Shown here piece by piece: positions 62,206 through 64,000 of a stretch of 64,000 bases of DNA. Position 1 is the stretch's first letter, and each line of letters starts with the position of its first letter. The notes below the pieces were generated by a model. It was given only the letters and a program-made list of their open reading frames with translations. It was not told the DNA's origin and ran no database searches. Made by a program: the position numbers and the translations under genes. This stretch comes from an uncultured Granulosicoccaceae bacterium (GTDB lineage: Bacteria; Pseudomonadota; Gammaproteobacteria; Granulosicoccales; Granulosicoccaceae): NCBI GenBank assembly GCA_937998875.1, contig CALLBO010000021.1:40639-104638 (forward strand), written 5' to 3'.

Positions 62206-63671
62206 GTTTGTACCAAAGGCTGCAGACGCATGCTGAGTTTCAACCGGATAAAACCGCAATAGACAGTGAAGCTGGGCAGCTCTCCTATAAACAGTTGCGG
62301 GTACTGACCGACTGGTGTGTTGAATATTTTCATGCTCTGGGTTTAAAGGCAGGTGATCGCGTTGCGATTCTTGCGTTAAATCACCCGGACTGGTTTATCG
62401 CCGCATTTGCAGCAGCACGCAGCGGTGTGATTCTGGTGCCGATGAACTGGCGTTTATCGGTAGATGAACTGAAGTATGTTGTTGAAGATTGTGAGCCGAA
62501 AGTGGTTTTCCATGATCAGGAATTTGCAGACACGGCAGCTGAACTTCAGCAGTCATTCAACCATCTGCGATTGGCGGATTTTGGAACGGCGTCATTTCCA
62601 CCTGAGGCAACAGACTATAAGGCGGCATCACACAGCGTAGATGAAAGTGCACCATTTTTGATTGTTTATACCTCCGGGACCACAGGCCGGCCAAAAGGGG
62701 CGGTACTAAGCCAGAAAGCAATTATTTGCAGTGCAGAAATGAGTCAGCACATGACTGATTTAACGGCCGACGATCGAGTACTGAATGTGTTGCCGTTGTT
62801 TCATGTCGGAGGATTAAACATTCAGCCGTTGCCTGCATTGTTGTATGGCGCGACGTTGGTGTTGCATGCTCGTTTCAACCCGGATATTGCAGTTGAAGCG
62901 CTGGCATCAAAAAAAATTACACTGATCAACTCAGTGCCGACGTTATTGCAGTCGATGCTGGATTCGTCAAACTGGAAGCCTGAGAGTTATCATGCACTCA
63001 GAGCAATCTCTATTGGTTCAACAGACGTGCCGGTGACACTGATCAATCGGGTTCACGATGATGGCATACCTTTGATTCAGGTTTATGGTGCGACAGAAAC
63101 CGGGCCGGTCGCAATCTATCAACGTATAGAACATGCGGGCAGGGTCGGTAGTATCGGCAGGCCTGGAATACTGTGTAATGTGCGCTTATGTAACGAGGAT
63201 GGCGTTGAAGTGCCGGACGGTGAGCCCGGTGAAATTCAGATCAGAGGTGATAATATCCTCACTCAATACTGGCGCAATGATCAAGCTACAGCAGATTGTA
63301 TAAAGCAGGGATGGTTTTGCACCGGTGACGTAGCGCATCGAGACCTGGAAGGGTATTACTGGTTTGATGACCGTCTCAAACATTTGGTTATATCCGGCGG
63401 TGAAAACATCTATCCGGCAGAGATTGAACGGGTGATTCGGGAAGTTGCGGGTGTGAATGAGATTGCTGTTGTTGGAAGACCCGATGATCGCTGGGGTGAA
63501 GTACCGGTTGCGGTGATTGCAGGCACTGCTGATAAGGCAGCTGTGCTGAAATCCTGTGAGTCGCTCGCTAAGTTTAAAAGACCAAAGGATGTTGTTGTGG
63601 TCGATGCGTTGCCGCGCAATGCATTAGGTAAAATTCAGGTGCAGCGGGTTAAATCGTTAATTGGTAGTTGA
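62202..63671 (+). CDS. AMP-binding acyl-CoA ligase
   Basis: 489 residues. The adenylate-forming motifs are VYTSGTTGRPKGA (about 152-164), VYGATETG, WFCTGDVAHRD and the catalytic lysine near NALGKIQ. It would activate a carboxylic acid as the CoA thioester. The start overlaps the dehydrogenase stop (ATGA). It is the last gene of the four-gene operon and is followed by a fold-back repeat. Confidence 0.9.
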   Translation: MSLYQRLQTHAEFQPDKTAIDSEAGQLSYKQLRVLTDWCVEYFHALGLKAGDRVAILALNHPDWFIAAFAAARSGVILVPMNWRLSVDELKYVVEDCEPKVVFHDQEFADTAAELQQSFNHLRLADFGTASFPPEATDYKAASHSVDESAPFLIVYTSGTTGRPKGAVLSQKAIICSAEMSQHMTDLTADDRVLNVLPLFHVGGLNIQPLPALLYGATLVLHARFNPDIAVEALASKKITLINSVPTLLQSMLDSSNWKPESYHALRAISIGSTDVPVTLINRVHDDGIPLIQVYGATETGPVAIYQRIEHAGRVGSIGRPGILCNVRLCNEDGVEVPDGEPGEIQIRGDNILTQYWRNDQATADCIKQGWFCTGDVAHRDLEGYYWFDDRLKHLVISGGENIYPAEIERVIREVAGVNEIAVVGRPDDRWGEVPVAVIAGTADKAAVLKSCESLAKFKRPKDVVVVDALPRNALGKIQVQRVKSLIGS

Positions 63672-64000
63672 ATATCATTGCACTAACCCGGTTTATTCAT
63701 AAACTTGGCGGCATCCCGCTTGATCCTTGATTCCACAGCGAATTTTTTCTCTTGCAAATATCAGTAAGCCAGGTAAATGAAAACATGGAACGCGAGAAGA
63801 AAATACCCTGTGAAACCAATGCTCTGCGCGCTATGCTCGCCATTTCACGAATAAACCGGGCTAAAGCAGAACATCCTGTTGAGGTACCGGCCATGCGGCA
63901 AGTGCCGGCAGCGTAATTGGCGATGTTGAATCCGTCAGTGCGAGTCTCAGCTTTTGGTGAAACTGCAAAGCCAATAGCGGACAGTGTTGATTGTTGGGGC
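63672..64000. other. Intergenic region with fold-back element
   Basis: 329 bp at the right edge. Most is the inverted-repeat element at 63684-63863. Small frames in it (for example 43 codons at 63785-63916) overlap the element and are not accepted as genes. Confidence 0.6.
63684..63863. repeat. Fold-back (MITE-like) element with long inverted arms
   Basis: The ends share CCCGGTTTATTC (63687-63698) and GAATAAACCGGG (63849-63860). The match continues inward with gaps for about 70 bp: both arms then show TGGCG, GCAT, CACAG and ATTTT-TTCTC in the same order. The element has no coding capacity. It is unrelated to the six CGTAGGGG elements. Confidence 0.65.

Noticed and set aside
63785..63916. A 43-codon frame at the right edge
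   Set aside because: It lies largely in the arm of the fold-back element and has no support as protein.

Overview
The window looks like chromosome of a free-living, probably marine, heterotrophic gammaproteobacterium. Evidence: a CbrX-CbrA-CbrB-like regulatory unit, two predicted SpoU-type RNA methyltransferases, many secreted lipoproteins with lipoboxes, a sulfatase, several Fe(II)/2-oxoglutarate dioxygenases and a wide range of catabolic genes. Base composition is intermediate. The two genes for secreted repeat proteins at 3915-5297 and 7090-9120 look more AT-rich than their neighbours. A Granulosicoccus-like organism is my guess only. I saw no rRNA or tRNA gene, CRISPR array, prophage or complete transposase gene.

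Layout. 1-3258 is the end of a sugar-type ABC importer operon (binding-protein C-terminus, two permeases, ATPase). 3915-9120 holds two secreted repeat proteins (plant-type LRR; fibrinogen-like) around a serine hydrolase of the beta-lactamase fold. 9346-16506 carries an RNA methyltransferase, a small phosphatase, the cbrXAB-like unit and a CNNM/CBS membrane protein. 16974-21715 has CHMI and ChaC homologues and a four-gene run (enoyl-CoA hydratase, enolase-superfamily dehydratase, DgoK, DgoA) for sugar-acid breakdown through a phosphorylated 2-keto-3-deoxy acid. 22076-31711 is mixed: LpxO-like hydroxylase, RND exporter, MFS carrier, TrmH-like methyltransferase, and a P-loop kinase / dioxygenase / class IV aminotransferase group. 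31881-32069 is a broken piece of a DsrL-like iron-sulfur protein. 32211-39471 has a sulfatase, a paaG-paaI-paaK run continued by a PhyH-type dioxygenase, an AAC(6')-like acetyltransferase and a TauD-type dioxygenase. 39645-53749 has a GH99-like lipoprotein, a PhoD-like phosphatase, a TMADH/N-methylproline demethylase-like flavoenzyme followed by RidA and an aminotransferase, an M20 hydrolase, a CHRD lipoprotein, a second enolase-superfamily enzyme, a GGDEF-EAL protein and a Tat-type MsrB. 54298-57938 is a radical-copper-oxidase-like lipoprotein overlapped by a Sco-type copper chaperone. 59078-63671 is a four-gene operon: NicX-like dioxygenase, alpha/beta hydrolase, acyl-CoA dehydrogenase and acyl-CoA ligase.

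The signals I find most interesting are these. (1) A Cys-framed DGDGWGW module (C-x15-C) repeats in two secreted proteins, with a variant in a third. (2) A family of six 145-148 bp elements with roughly 29-bp terminal inverted repeats sits at gene 3' ends, mostly between convergent genes, and a different fold-back element lies at 63684-63863. (3) The CbrB-like regulator has a sigma54-type AAA+ domain whose Walker A, Walker B, GAFTGA and sensor II positions are all degenerate. (4) The predicted copper-radical oxidase is coupled to a Sco chaperone, with three 23-bp direct repeats upstream. (5) The NicX-like operon mixes pyridine-ring-cleavage chemistry with CoA-ester chemistry.
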